Shown here in pieces: positions 19,448-31,605 of a DNA stretch of 64,000 nucleotides; position 1 is the stretch's first letter, and each line of letters opens with the position of its first letter. Where the stretch lies: positions 2,683,501-2,747,500 of the forward strand of contig JARHVA010002005.1 of NCBI GenBank assembly GCA_037957365.1. Reading direction: 5' to 3'. The translations under genes were made by a program, and so were the position numbers. The notes under the pieces are model-generated. The model had not been told where the DNA came from, ran no database searches, and saw only the letters and a program-made list of their open reading frames with translations. This DNA is from Torreya grandis. Taxonomy: Eukaryota; Streptophyta; Pinopsida; Cupressales; Taxaceae.

Positions 19448-19810
19448 AAAATAAAAATTCCAACTTATACTTATAAGGGGATGATAAATCTAAAATAACA
19501 AATTACATATTTGCATTATTATAGAAAATAATCATACTATAGTCACCAGGTAACATTATATTATTTTTAGATAACAATAAATATTACATCATAACAATAT
19601 TCAAAACTTTTTACATATTACATTACAATGTTATGAAAGGATATAAGTTGCCTTAGTGCCTCAAGATTCATTGGCACTACTATAATATTTATTTATAATC
19701 ATTAAAATAACTAAAATTAATTCAATAAAATACTCAAGTATTCCTCATGTATGAACGTAAAAAACACTGTGATATTTGAGCCCATCCATATGGTGGTAGC
19801 CGTACCCATC

Positions 19811-19815
19811 CCAAC
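19811..19815. repeat. Target-site duplication ccaac (left)
   Basis: The word ccaac precedes the left LTR and recurs at 23049-23053 after the right LTR. In copy A the uninterrupted target reads 'caccccaaccatcaattt', so the empty site confirms the duplication. Confidence 0.9.
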
Positions 19816-20073
19816 TATTAGCATATTATTGTATTACCTTAGGCTATTTGCTAAGGTATATTCCCTATGATTGTGGTTATAGTAGTTATAACCACTTAGG
19901 TAGGTAGGTTTCATGGGCCTAGCTAATTTACACTACATGATGCTTTTGATTCTACCCACCTCCTTATTTTTTAGGTGTTCCTTTTATGCCTATATAATAG
20001 GCTTTTTTATGTATTATTTTGTACACTTGTACACTGGTTAATTCACTTTTTCATCTCTTTGTTGATTCTAATA
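19816..20073 (+). repeat. Left LTR of copia element
   Basis: 258 bp, starting 'tattagcatattattg' and ending 'gttgattctaata'. It pairs with 22791-23048, with substitutions scattered along the length. Confidence 0.92.
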
Positions 20074-20086
20074 TGGTAATTAGAGA
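20074..20086 (+). other. Degraded primer-binding site of copia element
   Basis: 'tggtaattagaga' follows the LTR directly and resembles the plant copia primer site complementary to initiator-Met tRNA, with mutations. Confidence 0.6.
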
Positions 20087-21035
20087 TTATAGTTTAGGAA
20101 GCTTGGGAGGAATCCTATGAAGCAAGAGAGGATGATCTTATCAAAGAGGAGTGTAAAGTGCCCAGTGGAGATTCATGAGAGGAAAAAATTGTTTTTCCTA
20201 TGACCAGCCATTCAACTTGGAGGAAAAGCCCAAAAATTTATTTGATCACTTTTTTTATGATTCTTGTTTTAATAAAATTCTCTAGCCCATGATTCATCTG
20301 TTGAATCAGATGAAATTGAATTTTGCTGAGTATTTTACTCAAAAAGTACTTTGGGAAAGATTTTCGGCATGTGAAGTCTCTAAAAATTTATATTTTGTAG
20401 GAGAAGCTCACTGGATCTGATGACACCTTATTTGGCTGAGAAACAGGTGTGTAATCAGCATTTAAAAGTTTCACAAGTCGACCGTTTTCTTGCAACTGCA
20501 CAAGTCTCTTATAATCGGTTGATTTTTATAATATACAGTTTTGAAAAATTATATTCATGTGAATATATTTTAATTTTAAATTATTTTAATTTATTAAAAT
20601 ATTAAAAATTAAAAAATTTGGAATATAAGCCATATTAGAGCCCCATCGATGATTATTTATCATAGAATTGTCTAGGAGGCTGAAAATTTGATCATTTTTT
20701 GAGTTTTTAATCTTAAATATAATGTAAAAATAATTTTTTAAATAAAATTTGTATATATCCTAATTTAATTATTTTTGTCCATTTTTTAATCTTTTTAAAG
20801 ATGAGAAGTTTAAAATCTTTCAAATGGTGTTGAATTTTTTGCTAAAAACTAGAGGTATTGACCAGCTTGTGATTTAAATCAATGGGTAGGAGGAATTTAA
20901 AGTCATTTTAATTTTTTTGGTATTTTCATTTTTTGGAAAAACTAGGTTTAAATTTTTAGTTTACAACACCTCTTGTTGCTAGATTCATAAAAATTGATAG
21001 GCAAAATTTTTAGCTATATTTGAAAATTTTCAGCT

Positions 21036-21560
21036 ATGACTAAGATGGTTAAGGGGATTCTTTCTATTCTGGATAGTCATGTATGTATTGGATGTCAGTT
21101 GGGGAAGTAAGTTAGACATTCATTTGATGTTGGTAAAGCTTTGAGAGCTAAGGAAGTATTGGATTTGGTACATGCAAACTTGCATGGTTCAATGCAAACA
21201 CCTACCCCTTCTAGAGCCCATTATTTTATGTTGCTAGTAGTGGGTATACTTTCTAGTGATGAAATATGATTATTTTTCTAACTTCCTTACTTGGAAAGCT
21301 ATGGTTAAAAAATAGGTGATTCATTCAGTGAAATCTCTTTGAACGGATAATGGGGGTGTGTTTATCTCAAAACAATTCAAGGAATTTTGTGCCACTAAAG
21401 GCATACATAGATAATACAGTACCCTTACACTCCACAACAAACTAGAGTTGTGGAAAGGTAAAATAGGATGGTGATGGACATGGCTCACTATATGATCCAA
21501 AGCAAAAATGTTTCGTATAGATATTGGGTAGAATTAGTGAATAAATGGTGTACATCCTCA
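21036..21560 (+). pseudogene. Copia integrase region, decayed
   Basis: A plus-strand frame contains 'CIGCQLGK', the end of the GAG-pre-integrase zinc-binding region, then 'LDLVHANLHGSMQTPTPS', matching the copia pattern LELVH-DL-GPM-T-S at the start of the integrase core. Downstream 'DNGGVFISKQFKEFC' matches the core motif around the second catalytic Asp (S-D-NGGEF-S--F). Integrase joins the element cDNA to host DNA. Several in-frame stops and frame changes interrupt it, so it cannot be active. Confidence 0.85.
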
Positions 21561-22197
21561 ATAGAATTCCTACAAAAGAATTAGAGGATATAACTCTAGA
21601 AGAGGCTTAGTCAAGTCAAACTCTAGATGTAAGTTATTTTAGAATTTTTTATTGTGTAGCTTTTTTAGTTATTCCTAGTCAAAATAGAAGTAACTTGAAT
21701 GAAAAAATCAAAGCATACATGTTTGTTGGGTACAGTGAGTAGTCAAAGGCTTACATATTACTTGATGTTTCTAGGTTATGGTAAATAGAGATGTCATAGT
21801 AAATGAACAGATTTCATACTTCACAACAACTAGTACAGTTTCAAATATTCAATCATTATTGTCTTCTAACGATTTTATTATAAATTATGATGTGAAAGTT
21901 TAGTAGGATTCTAGTTCATGAATGGAATCACATTCGAGGGAGGGAATTGTTGCAGGTCATTATGAGATTCTAGCAAAACAACCAAAGAAGGCAAAGTGAT
22001 ATTTTGACACAATGGAAGCACTAAATGAGGGAGACTTGCCACAAGATGTGGAGGGAAGAAGATTGAGATTAATAAATTAGTTTGGTAATAAAGGTGAGAA
22101 TGATAATTTTTCTCTAATAACTATTATTTCACATGTATTTGAGCCTAATTATTTTTCAGAGGCCAAAGGGAAACATGAGTAGGAATCAGCCATGTAA

Positions 22198-22620
22198 TTG
22201 GAAAATGATTCTTTGATGAAAAATAAGACTTGGGAGCTCATGGAGATACCACCAGGAAATAAATCCATTGGTTGTAAATGGATTAACAAGGTAAAATACA
22301 AATCAAATGGTTCTTTGGACAAATACAAAGCTAAACTTGTTTCAAAAGGTTATACACAAGAGGAAAGGGTTGATTATGAAGAGTCTTTTTCTCCTACTAC
22401 AGATATGGTAAATTTTAATTTGATTGTTGCTAATGATGCTTAGTTTCAATGGTAGGTTCACCAAATGGATGTCAAGAGTGATTTCTTGAATAGAGATCTA
22501 GAGGAAAAAGTGTACATGGTTCAACCATATGGTTTTCAAGTTGCTAGAAAGGAACATCTTGTTTGTAGGTTGATCAAGTCCTTGTATGGGATTAAGTAGG
22601 ATCCTCGAGCCTAGTATATG
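22198..22620 (+). pseudogene. Copia reverse transcriptase, 5' part
   Basis: An open frame of 81 codons (22198-22443) contains 'NKTWELMEIPPGNKSIGCKW' and 'YKAKLVSKGYTQEERVDYEE', the N-terminal signature of copia RT (W-LV-LP-G-K-IG-KWV then K-RLVAKG--Q--G-DY-ETF-P). After stops it continues with 'MDVKSDFLN', 'EKVYMVQPYGF' and 'LVCRLIKSLYGIK', the family's D-K-AFL-G / EVYM-QP-GF / V--L-KSLYGLKQ blocks. The catalytic Y-DD block and RNase H are absent. At about 22620-22680 the sequence jumps to the polyprotein C-terminus ('EQPIDIMTKLL', 'KFRDKL'), so an internal deletion removed the rest. Confidence 0.92.
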
Positions 22621-22781
22621 AAAATACATCATTACATCTAATATCTGATTATAAATTAATACATCATTCTCTTCTACTACCCCACTATAGAGCAGCCAAT
22701 TGATATAATGACTAAACTACTTGGTCCAAACAAGTTTATAAAATTCAGGGACAAACTTGTCTTGTTTCTAGTTTAGTCATT

Positions 22782-22790
22782 AAGGGAGGG
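22782..22790 (+). other. Polypurine tract of copia element
   Basis: 'aagggaggg' lies directly upstream of the right LTR, the position where plus-strand DNA synthesis is primed. Confidence 0.8.
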
Positions 22791-23048
22791 TATTAGCATA
22801 TTATTATATTATCTTAGGCTATTTTCAAAGGTATATTCCCTATGATTTTGGTTATAGTGTCTTTAAACACTTAGGTAGGTAGTTTTCACGGGCTTAGCTA
22901 TTTTACACTACCCGATGCTTTTGGTTCCACCCACCTCATTATTTTTTGGGTGTCCCTTTTGTGCCTATATAGTAGGATTTTATATGTATCATTTTATATT
23001 CTTGTACATTGGTTAATACATTTATTCATCTCTTTGTTTAATATAATA
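22791..23048 (+). repeat. Right LTR of copia element
   Basis: 258 bp, same length as the left LTR. It starts 'tattagcatattatta', ends 'ttaatataata' and is followed by the TSD ccaac (23049-23053). Confidence 0.92.
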
Positions 23049-23106
23049 CCAACCATCAATTTGGGATTGCAAGATGCCACCAAATGATAGTACAATATCA
23101 TAAGAA

Positions 23107-23336
23107 CAAATAAAATCAACGGTTCAAAAGAGAGATCACAAGTCCACTAGGGTTAAGGTTTTACACATAAGGCCACCAAAACACACAACAATAAACTAAG
23201 AAACACTCATACCAACAACTAGATATCCACAAGGTGCCATGCCAAATCAACATAGAAAACCATTATGGTGGTATCATTATAATTTGATTCATATATATGC
23301 CATTCAAGGGAAATATGAGACAAGTAATGCTTCATA
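23107..23336 (+). repeat. First copy of a 225-bp duplication inside copy C
   Basis: The segment from 'aataaaatcaacggttcaaa' to 'gagacaagtaatgcttca' occurs again at about 23729-23955. Other copies of the long repeat have it only once. The two copies flank an unrelated insert of about 385 bp. Confidence 0.8.
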
Positions 23337-23339
23337 TTA

Positions 23340-23725
23340 TTATAATTCCTAGTTCCTAAGAGGGGGTGTGGGGGGCAAATTCCCCCACTATGGTCACCAT
23401 GGGGGTCCAAGGGGGTAGATCTAATGGTAAAAATTATGTTTATGCATTGTTTCCCTATATGTAACCCTTCTTTTGATATGAGGTTATTGTAATTACAGTG
23501 GCACATTATATATGAGTGAAGAGGAGATTGTAGTGGATGTATTGCATGTTTTATCCCTTCATTTTGTTGGACTGAATAAAGAGAAGAACTAGCTATTTTT
23601 ATGTGGATGTAGCCCATATTGAGTGAACTACATTAAATATGTGTCTATCTATGTTGTGTTTTCTACATTTTATTTCCATCTTTAATTCATTAATATTGTT
23701 CTATGTTATTCATTCCTAAAAATAA
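23340..23725. mobile_element. LTR-like insert between duplicated segments
   Basis: This block is absent from copies A, B and D. It begins with a GC-rich part ('gagggggtgtggggggcaaa', 'gtcaccatgggggtcc') and ends with 'gaataaagagaagaactagc' and text like 'gtggatgtagcccatattg' followed by a T-rich stretch. This style is typical of the polyadenylation end of plant LTRs. No coding was found; a minus-strand ORF across it is probably chance. It is likely a solo-LTR or LTR fragment. Confidence 0.5.
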
Positions 23726-23728
23726 AAT

Positions 23729-23955
23729 CAAGGGTTCAAAAGAGAGATCATATGTCCACTAGGGTTAAGGTTTTACACATAAGGCCATCAAAACACACAA
23801 TAAGAAACTAAAAAACACTCAGACCAACAACCAAAGATCCATAAATCACCATGCCAAAACAAAATATAAAACCTTTATGGTAGTATTATTAGAATTTGAT
23901 TCATATATATGTCATTCAAGGGAAATATGATCCAAGTAATGCTTCACCCATAATG
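23729..23955 (+). repeat. Second copy of the 225-bp duplication inside copy C
   Basis: It repeats 23107-23336 with substitutions, then continues as normal copy C sequence ('gcttcacccataatgg'). Confidence 0.8.
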
Positions 23956-26900
23956 GATTCTTTAATCAAACACATGATTGCATAACATATCAACATCTAC
24001 ATTCCATTCTAGGTGCAAATAATAGTTACAAAAATGAGAGACACTTATGAGGTAGGTGGAATGGTGGTGAGGAGGGTGAGAAGATTATGTGAAATCCATA
24101 AAGAACCTTAGGGTTTTTTTTACAATCACATAAAAACCTCCATGAAACTATTACATCTATATAGGGTATCTTAAATCAAAACCAAGAGTAGAAATTAATG
24201 TAAGGGGGAACAAAAAAGAGGTTTGAAGAGCAAGAAACAAAAAAAATGGACTTACTTGAAAAATGTTCTTTTTTCTTTCTTCCATTTTTATTTTTTATTC
24301 CACCACCACTATATTTATTCTCTTTCTACCTATTTGGGTAATTTACCAAACTTCCATATAACCTTCCATTGGATTTCATGGCCACCACCAAAATATTAAT
24401 GCCTCCACAATATGGATTCTAAAAATAGATTCCACCACAATCATGGCTGTGACCAAAACACAAGCTTGAAAAATACTCAATTTTTATCTGCCCACTTTGT
24501 CCATTATTTCCATATCCTCTATGCCCTAAGGCTCAATCTCAATGAATGTAATGATGACCAAATAAAACTCAATACATGCCAAAACTCTAAAATCAAATGA
24601 TTTTATCTTGAGGCTAAGGTCAAATTCTATGTTAAGCTTGTGATTCCAACATGGGTCAAAATACATTTTTACCAACAAGAAGACCATATAAAAAGTATAA
24701 TAATCAAACCCTTTTTACTACCAAGTCATTAAGTCTTTGAAACAAATAAAAAAAGATTTTAATAAAACCATAGATACTAAAATTTTAATTATATAGTCCT
24801 CCAGTCTTGTACATTTGGAAAATACCTAACATGGTTATACCTTTTAGTTTTAGAGCTTCCTACAACCAAAAGGCTCATGTTCACTATCTATTTATGCCTA
24901 GTTAATTATCTCTTAAGCCGAAAATTGTTATTTTGATGACCCAAGCCTTCTATACTATGTAAAAATATCTAAACTTGATTATTATTCTTCACTACTAATT
25001 TTGGAGCCATACTTATTTTCTAGATCACTAGACATTTTTGTCTCAGGCAGACACATATGTCAATGCAACTATCCATTTTCCTACAAAGTGTCTAGTGCCC
25101 AAAATTCATCAAATTTTCAACATAATCATATCCAAGATATCAAATTAAGTGCTTTAATGTGATAAAGTTTTAAAATGGATTTGTATATATACAAGATCAA
25201 CCCTCATTCATTCCTCACCTAGAAATCACATACAACTCATAAAGAAGTATACCAAGAAGCACTCAATCAAACATTCAAGTGAGAAAATCTACCCTATTTT
25301 TCCCTATTTCCATATTATTTATTAAAAAAGTATTTCTATAGGTCTCAATTATTTAAAGAGAAACCCATAAGCCATATTTTCCAAGTTATAAATTAGGCTG
25401 CATATCTTTGATTATCACACATTACATCCATACACACACACAAGCCAACACATAAGGTATAATTACATAATTCTAAGACCCTATTAATAATAGTGGCTAT
25501 GTAGATAACACATATTGATAGAGGGTCTTTGGAGCTAGCTCAACACTATGAGCACACTAATCCATTTTTCACACCATCACTCCAAGTGTGGAGAGATAGG
25601 ATTTGATCATTTGACAAAGAGTGATAACCTATGTGCATGATCTTAAGACATAAAATAAATGTGATAAAAAAAATAGAAAGATCTAGTTGGTCACATTTAG
25701 ATCTAGTTAATAGTACATATAGGACATCTACAATAGAGTTAGACACCTTCCTTAATACAACTGTCCAGATCTAATACAAGCATCTGAGGCTAGAGAAAGG
25801 ATATTTTTAGAAACTCGTGACATTATAGGATCATCATATAGTCCACTTATAAACCACTCCTATTTAGACCTACACCTACATAATAAACAAATTAGGTATA
25901 ATCTTTTCCAATTTATTTCAGTATCTATTAATAGCTATACTTTTTTTAGCAATCTTAGTTTTATAAATTGAGAATATTATTTATCCAATTTTTTTATAAA
26001 TTGGTATATTATAGAGGTAGTTTATTACCCTTTTGACCTATAATAATATATCTTATTAACCCTAGAACACCCCCCCCCCCCTCCAAATTTTTTTTTTAAA
26101 ATTTAGGGTTAAATAAAAACATGTTAAAACATTAGCAATTTTATAAGCTTTTATAAAAACTAATGCAAGCTTATGGACCTTGGCAGTATTTTTAGGCTTA
26201 TTTTACTCAAGATGGCAACTCAATGGTCTTGCCTTCATTATTAACATTCATTAAAACATAAAAATTATAATTGACTACAATCCAATGACAAACTTTAAAC
26301 AAATAATGAAAATAATTGCATGCAACATTGGTTAACACAATATAAGACATCACAGAGGGGAATGGTGGAAAACCAACTTGATCTCTTTCTTTTACCTTAC
26401 ACTCATTTACCTATATAAAACTAATGTGATAGTTCAATGAAGTCTTCAAGCCTTAGACCTAGCTTAGTCACCCATATGTTACTTGCAATCACAGAATGAA
26501 ATCAATAGTATTAGATCTATATAATCATTAACAAAATCAAATACTGAATGTAATATAGTAAACTACAATATAAATTAAAATATTGAAATATAAGCTCATA
26601 AAGTAAATACAAATCTAAACAAATTCCATATCTTATAACAATAAAACAACTCATTAAAATAATAAAACAAGTAGATTATTCAAGGTCTACCCAAGTGAGG
26701 TATGACATGTGAAACTATAGAGTAAACCAATACTACTATCTAGACTAGACAATATATTATGAGCATGCCCTATTTATGCTAAGTATAGTAACTTGTTATT
26801 AAAGCATGCCACATTTGTAATAGGCATATATTAGAAATCTAAGTCATTATGCAGGGATACAGGCACTCAAGGTTCTAAGTTACTCTTTCTTAGGCTTATT

Positions 26901-28529
26901 TTCAACCTCTAAAAACTTGAAGTGTTCCTTTAAATATCATAAATTTCAAGTTTAATCATTAACTTAGTCATAAACCTAGGCTTTATAAATATTTTCTTGT
27001 AAGCATTAAATTTTGTCCATTGAACCTTCCTAATTCTATATGCAATAGTATATTCTCAAGAATAAAATACTTATTAATTAACTCTATTTTCAAATTCCAT
27101 CCACTTAAACACTTTTTTCATTCACAATTGACTTATAAAAGTAATAATAAACATTAAATTCTCAAAATCCCTTGTTAGCGAGTCAAACCTTGGACAAGAA
27201 TGCCGGAGGGAGCTTTTCCCTAGCCAAAGTGTATTTTAGGTATGATTATTAGATCATGATAAGGATTAGATTTTTAAGACCATGTCACATACAACTTGAT
27301 CTATATTAGAGTTACCTTATTCATATTTATAGTTTTTAGGGTTATCTTAAAGTCTATGCACAAGAACCATTCAACCAAATGTCTTATGACAAAAAAAAAA
27401 CTAGGAACCAATAATTAGTATACTCAAAGATGAAACAACATAAAAAATTCATCAACCTTCTTAATCCTAATATCAAATTAGTATATAGGAATATTTTCCC
27501 TTCAAATAAATTCATACTTATTTTCTTTTTATAACAATAAATAGTTGGTAGTTATAGCCTAAACAAAAGATTAATTTAAGCCATGAAACTCTTAAATATC
27601 ATAATAATATTTTGTATTCATAAACAAGATAATAACCTACAATTCTAGATTTTTCATGAAATATAAAGTCAACAAAATGCTAGCATGCCTATAATTTACA
27701 TACATTACTACTTTTGAGAGCATTAAATTCATTTTTTTTTCAAACCCTGAAAAAAGAAATTTTCAAGATAGGTTTAAATATAATGCTAACAAGATATTTT
27801 CTTAAGAAAAATCCTTTCAAATATTAACGAAACACTTTCCCAATATCCATGCCAAATCAGAGTAGCCAAAGAAAAATAATCGCTTTCATAAAGTCCTAGA
27901 TATGAGGAAAGGAAGACATGCCTATGATTATAGAGAGAATGAAAATGGATAGGTGAATGTCTTGTAATATGAACTTCCTCTAAAAATTTCAATTAGGATT
28001 CCACCCTATTTCCCATTTCATTATTTAGGAACAAGCCATTCATAATAAAAGTAACAAGTAATAATAATATAATATCATTATCTTAGTGAAGGAACAATTT
28101 ATTTAATTACCTTTGATCGAGGTGATACAATTACTATCTTTCTAAAACCTCTTTTATTCCTCTTGCTTCTAACACTATTCAATAGTTATTAAAAACTTAC
28201 AGTTGATATGTGTATGTTTCCAAAACCCCATTTTTGATTTATTTTTCACACTAGGGTTTTTAGGAAATTCATAAATCTGGAGAGCTTCTAATGTGCATAA
28301 AAATGGATAGTTAATATTTATGTAACTAGTGCTCCTAATGTTTACATGAATGTAAGATAAATAATGCCTTTCTCAAAATATAAATAGAAAACCAACATCA
28401 GAATGCCTATTAAATATTCTCCTCCATAATCTTATCTCATCAGCCATCTCTTGGAATGATGGTAAAGCAAAACTGCATGCTTATCCCATTGGAAAAAAAT
28501 AATTGAAGGCTTTTTTTCATTAGGTGTAA

Positions 28530-28990
28530 TTATTTTTTTATTGATAGTATGGGTGAAGATTTAATATGTCATATGATGGGAGAAGATGGGTATCATGATA
28601 TCCTAGGTGTCAAAGACAATGTTGACACCATTACAGTTGAATGTATAAGGATGTTGATAGCCATAAATACCACCTTTTACATATTTAAATTCATAGTAAA
28701 GCTTTATTCCCACAACTCTTCCATGGGGTAAAAGTTTAAGGAGGTTTGGTAAATATTAAGGAATGTTATTTATCCCTCCATTAAGAAATACAAAAATCCC
28801 ACCTTTTCTTGGAAAGACTTTATGTACAAGCTCCTAGATGGGCATTCCCCACAACATGAAGACTTTATTCATCAAGTAGTTAGAAAAAACAATTCATTTG
28901 ATAATCGTCACTACTCTATAATGTCGAGTATGTGTTTAAAAATAATAATGACCTAAAAAATTAAATGTTGATCAAGTCTGTTCAAAATGG
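28530..28990 (-). pseudogene. Decayed coding-like segment in the tail of copy C
   Basis: On the minus strand the tail of copy C shows coding-like stretches such as 'GIKLYYEFKYVKGGIYGY' and 'FNCNGVNIVFDT', interrupted by stops. The same region of copy D (54600-55080) reads similarly in shifting frames. I do not recognise the family. Both copies are relatively GC-rich compared with the rest of the repeat. The segment may be a gene fragment carried by the ancestral repeat. The plus-strand ORF at 28549-28731 is the alternative reading and is also conserved in D. Confidence 0.35.
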
Positions 28991-29041
28991 AAATTGTCCA
29001 AATATGAAGTATAGGGAACAATCTTGGATGTTATCATCCAC

Positions 29042-29046
29042 CTAGG
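29042..29046. repeat. Target-site duplication ctagg (left)
   Basis: ctagg occurs immediately before TG of the left LTR and again at 46504-46508 after the CA of the right LTR. Copy D retains the uninterrupted site ('cacctgggctcaccaatt' near 55120). Confidence 0.95.
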
Positions 29047-29559
29047 TGTTTCATTCAAATTTTGCTATTATTCAGAAGGTAGTAAAACTATAAATATGGG
29101 TCATGGTAGGAATATCTGATAAAAAGTACATGCATTGAATCAAAATATTGTGAAGAGTTCCTCTTTGGCTTGGGAGGATGACATGCATTTAAGAAATCAC
29201 TAAAGAAAATTTGTGGGTTAGACAAGTAGTTGGGTGGATCACTTAGAGCTAGTTAGATCTCAGAAGTGAGAACTTCCTTAGGGGATATCAATATACCATT
29301 TTAGAATAATTAAGTTAATAAAATAGAAAAAAGTAATTAAATTAATGGTCAAAAGGTATTGAAATTGATAACAAGGATTGCTTGATAAAGAGATATTCTA
29401 GAATGATCAAATCAATGATAAACTAATTAGTGCTAGTGTTAATGGGCCAAGATGTGATTCAAGAAATCTGAAAGGGGCCTGTGAGTGGTAAAAAACACAA
29501 AAATGTGAATTAGGTTAGGAAAAGCAGGTGAAATTAGCTTGTTGGCTTTTTCTACCACA

Positions 29560-29640
29560 AGTGACCATTGATAGTCGGGTTGACTATTGGCAGTTATGCT
29601 TGACCATCAAAGGTTATGTCGATCATCGACGGTTGACTAT
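29560..29640. repeat. Palindromic motif cluster in 3' LTR
   Basis: Four imperfect units related to 'gaccatcgatggtt' are spaced about 20-24 bp apart ('gaccattgatagtc', 'gactattggcagtt', 'gaccatcaaaggtt', 'gatcatcgacggtt'). The same cluster is in the other LTR at about 45696-45775. Confidence 0.8.
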
Positions 29641-30165
29641 GCCAAAATTAGGTTTGATCAATAGCAGGTTGATGGGATTCATAGATTAATTATGGGGGTT
29701 AAGCAAAGGCTAAATTGATTATGAAATGGAAATAAAGCACATGAATAGTAATAAACAAGGACTTATCTTACTAGAAGTGGGTTAGATGAGTAGTTGGCAT
29801 GGTTGACTCGTAGGTGGGATCAAGATTGATTTTAGTAGAGCAATGGTGCTTGGAAGCTTGGTTGAGAGGTGGTGGTAAGTTAGCTCTTAATAAAAGAACT
29901 TGATAATGTGGATGATGTTGGTTTACCTACAAAAGAAAACTCTGAGTACTTGAGATCTTGATAATAATTATAGATCCTTTTTCTCTTACAACTCTCTCTT
30001 TCTTATAAGCAAGGGCCAAATGTTCAAGAGGGAGTGTAACTAGGACTTATAAATATAATTCATCCATGAAATTCCTCATAAGGAGATTTGGATGACTTAT
30101 ATTTAGACTAGGTAACTAACATTTTACATAGTGTTTACATGTAGAAGGTTAGGTGGTTGATCACC

Positions 30166-30232
30166 TGATCATCGATAGTTGGGCTGACTATCAATAGTTA
30201 GCCTGACTATTGATGGTCAAGGTTGAACATCA
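30166..30232. repeat. Second palindromic motif cluster in 3' LTR
   Basis: Units 'gatcatcgatagtt', 'gactatcaatagtt' and 'gactattgatggtc' are spaced about 19-21 bp. The counterpart in the other LTR (46293-46372) has 'gaccatcaatggtt', 'gactatcgatggtt' and 'aaccatcgatggtt'. Confidence 0.8.
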
Positions 30233-30369
30233 AAATAGATTAAAGGGCCATGTTTAAGCCTAGTAAATCTAAACTAATGAAAATAGGCCTAAGTAAGAAA
30301 AAAAGTTTTAAGGGGTCTGTTAGGGGTCATGACACTTGGAAATGCGTGTGATAAATTTCAGTGTCTACA

Positions 30370-30383
30370 TTTTTCCCCTTTTT
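30370..30383 (-). other. Polypurine tract of the Tat element
   Basis: On the minus strand the sequence reads AAAAAGGGGAAAAA directly against the TG of the 3' LTR. This is the expected primer site for plus-strand synthesis and fixes the element's orientation. Confidence 0.95.
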
Positions 30384-31055
30384 ATTGTGTGGCTTAAATT
30401 GACAAGCTAAAAAATAAAAATAGAAGTTGGGTAAGGTCAAGGTTGCCCCAAGTTATGAGGAGGTATTCCCCCTCAAATCAAGATGTGATAAATTCAAATG
30501 AAATTGGGTCAAGTTTTGATAAGTGGTAGGCGGTAGGGTGAGATGTAAAACCTACAAATAAAAACTAACTAAATGTGATAGGGTAGATCACACAAAGACT
30601 AAAATTTCCAATGTTAATAAATAATAAGGTTGGTGTGAAGAAGATAAGTGACCAATGTATCATGTAATTATTGTAACCATGGCAATGGGATACACCTATT
30701 AGTCTCCAAGGCAAGAAGTGCTCCTTTGAAAACACAAAATGGGTCAATGTGTAATGGGTATCTGAGGTAAGAAGTGCTCTTATGAAAAAATAAATGATCT
30801 GGTTGTCATAATAGGTAGTGAAAAAATAAAAACAGGTAACCTAGTAAGTTCGATTAGTGCAGTCAAAATGACCTAGGCAAAGTCATTGTAATACATACAC
30901 ATAGTTTGAGTAATAAGGTTATCATCAAGGTGGATGTGGGAAAATGGGTCAGTTGGGGTATGGTTGAGCTGACTCCACAAGCACTAGGCAAGTAGATGTT
31001 ACTTACATAGTGAAGGGGATTCAACATCCTACAAAAACTTTAGGCCAAATGTAGT

Positions 31056-31510
31056 TCTTACTCAAAGGGTAGTGTTGAGGTTGATTCTTAGGTGATTAGG
31101 TCACTGATATTACATACAATATATAACTAAGTGTTAAAAATGCCTGAGGATAATGGCTAGTGTCAAGGTGGATGTGGTCAAATTGGGTTAGTTGGGAAAG
31201 GTTTGATTTGTCAAAGGGTAAGGATCATGTTTTTTATCCAAAAAAAAGAAGTTTTAGGTTAGTTTGTGTTGAAAAAGAAGTTTTAGTTTCTTACTCAAAG
31301 GGTAGTGCTGAGGTTGATTCTTAGGTGATTAGGTCACTAATATTACATACAATATATAACTAAGTGTTAAAAATGCCTGAGGATAATGGCTAGTGTCAAG
31401 GTGGATGTGGTCAAATTAGGTTAGTTGGGAAAGGTTTGATTTGTTGAAGGGTAAGGGTCATGTTTTTGATCCCAAAAAAAGAAGTTTTAGGTTAGTTTGT
31501 GTTGAAAAAT
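31056..31510. repeat. 233-bp tandem duplication in the Tat 3' region
   Basis: Units start at about 31056 and 31289 ('cttactcaaagggtagtg'). They share 'tgattcttaggtgattaggt' and 'gaagttttaggttagtttgt' and look well over 90% identical, so the duplication is younger than the LTR divergence. It is non-coding. Confidence 0.92.
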
Positions 31511-31536
31511 GTGAAAGAAAAAAAATATGGGCCCCT

Positions 31537-31605
31537 GACCATCGACAGTGAGGATCTAAAAGGGTTGATTGTTAGTGGTCACCCTGACCATCGATGGTCA
31601 AGGGG
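31537..31605. repeat. Palindromic motifs in the Tat internal region
   Basis: 'gaccatcgacagt' and the palindrome-like 'gaccatcgatggtc' occur here, matching the unit found in the LTR clusters although this lies about 1.2 kb outside the LTR. Related copies occur near 32136-32190 ('gatcatcgatcgttgag'). Confidence 0.75.

Larger units (their letters stand above)
19816..23048 (+). mobile_element. Ty1/copia LTR retrotransposon, internally deleted
   Basis: A 3233-bp element is bounded by two 258-bp LTRs and the TSD ccaac. After the left LTR, 'tggtaattagagat' resembles the initiator-Met tRNA primer site (TGGTATCAGAGC). Before the right LTR, 'aagggaggg' is a polypurine tract. Internal coding is in copia order, integrase then reverse transcriptase, on the plus strand. 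Intact copia elements are about 5 kb, so most of gag/protease and the RT-RNase H region are missing. Stops and frameshifts make it non-autonomous. The LTR ends read TA...TA rather than TG...CA, consistent with age. Confidence 0.93.
19448..29046 (+). repeat. Copy C of the long repeat, interrupted by insertions
   Basis: Copy C is collinear with A, B and D: landmarks near 19634, 24036, 25179, 26360, 26761 and 28110. It is interrupted by a copia element (19816-23048) and contains a local duplication around an LTR-like fragment (23107-23953). Relative to B and D its first 300 bp are missing. It lacks the microsatellite locus near its 3' end. Its tail (28500-29046) is shared with copy D and resumes at 46504 after the Tat element. 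Confidence 0.85.
29047..30369 (-). repeat. 3' LTR of the Tat element
   Basis: 1323 bp, pairing with 45178-46503 (1326 bp). On the plus strand it runs from 'tgtttcattcaaa' to 'cagtgtctaca'. It carries two clusters of short palindromic repeats centred on variants of ATCGAT (about 29560-29640 and 30166-30232). Confidence 0.95.
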
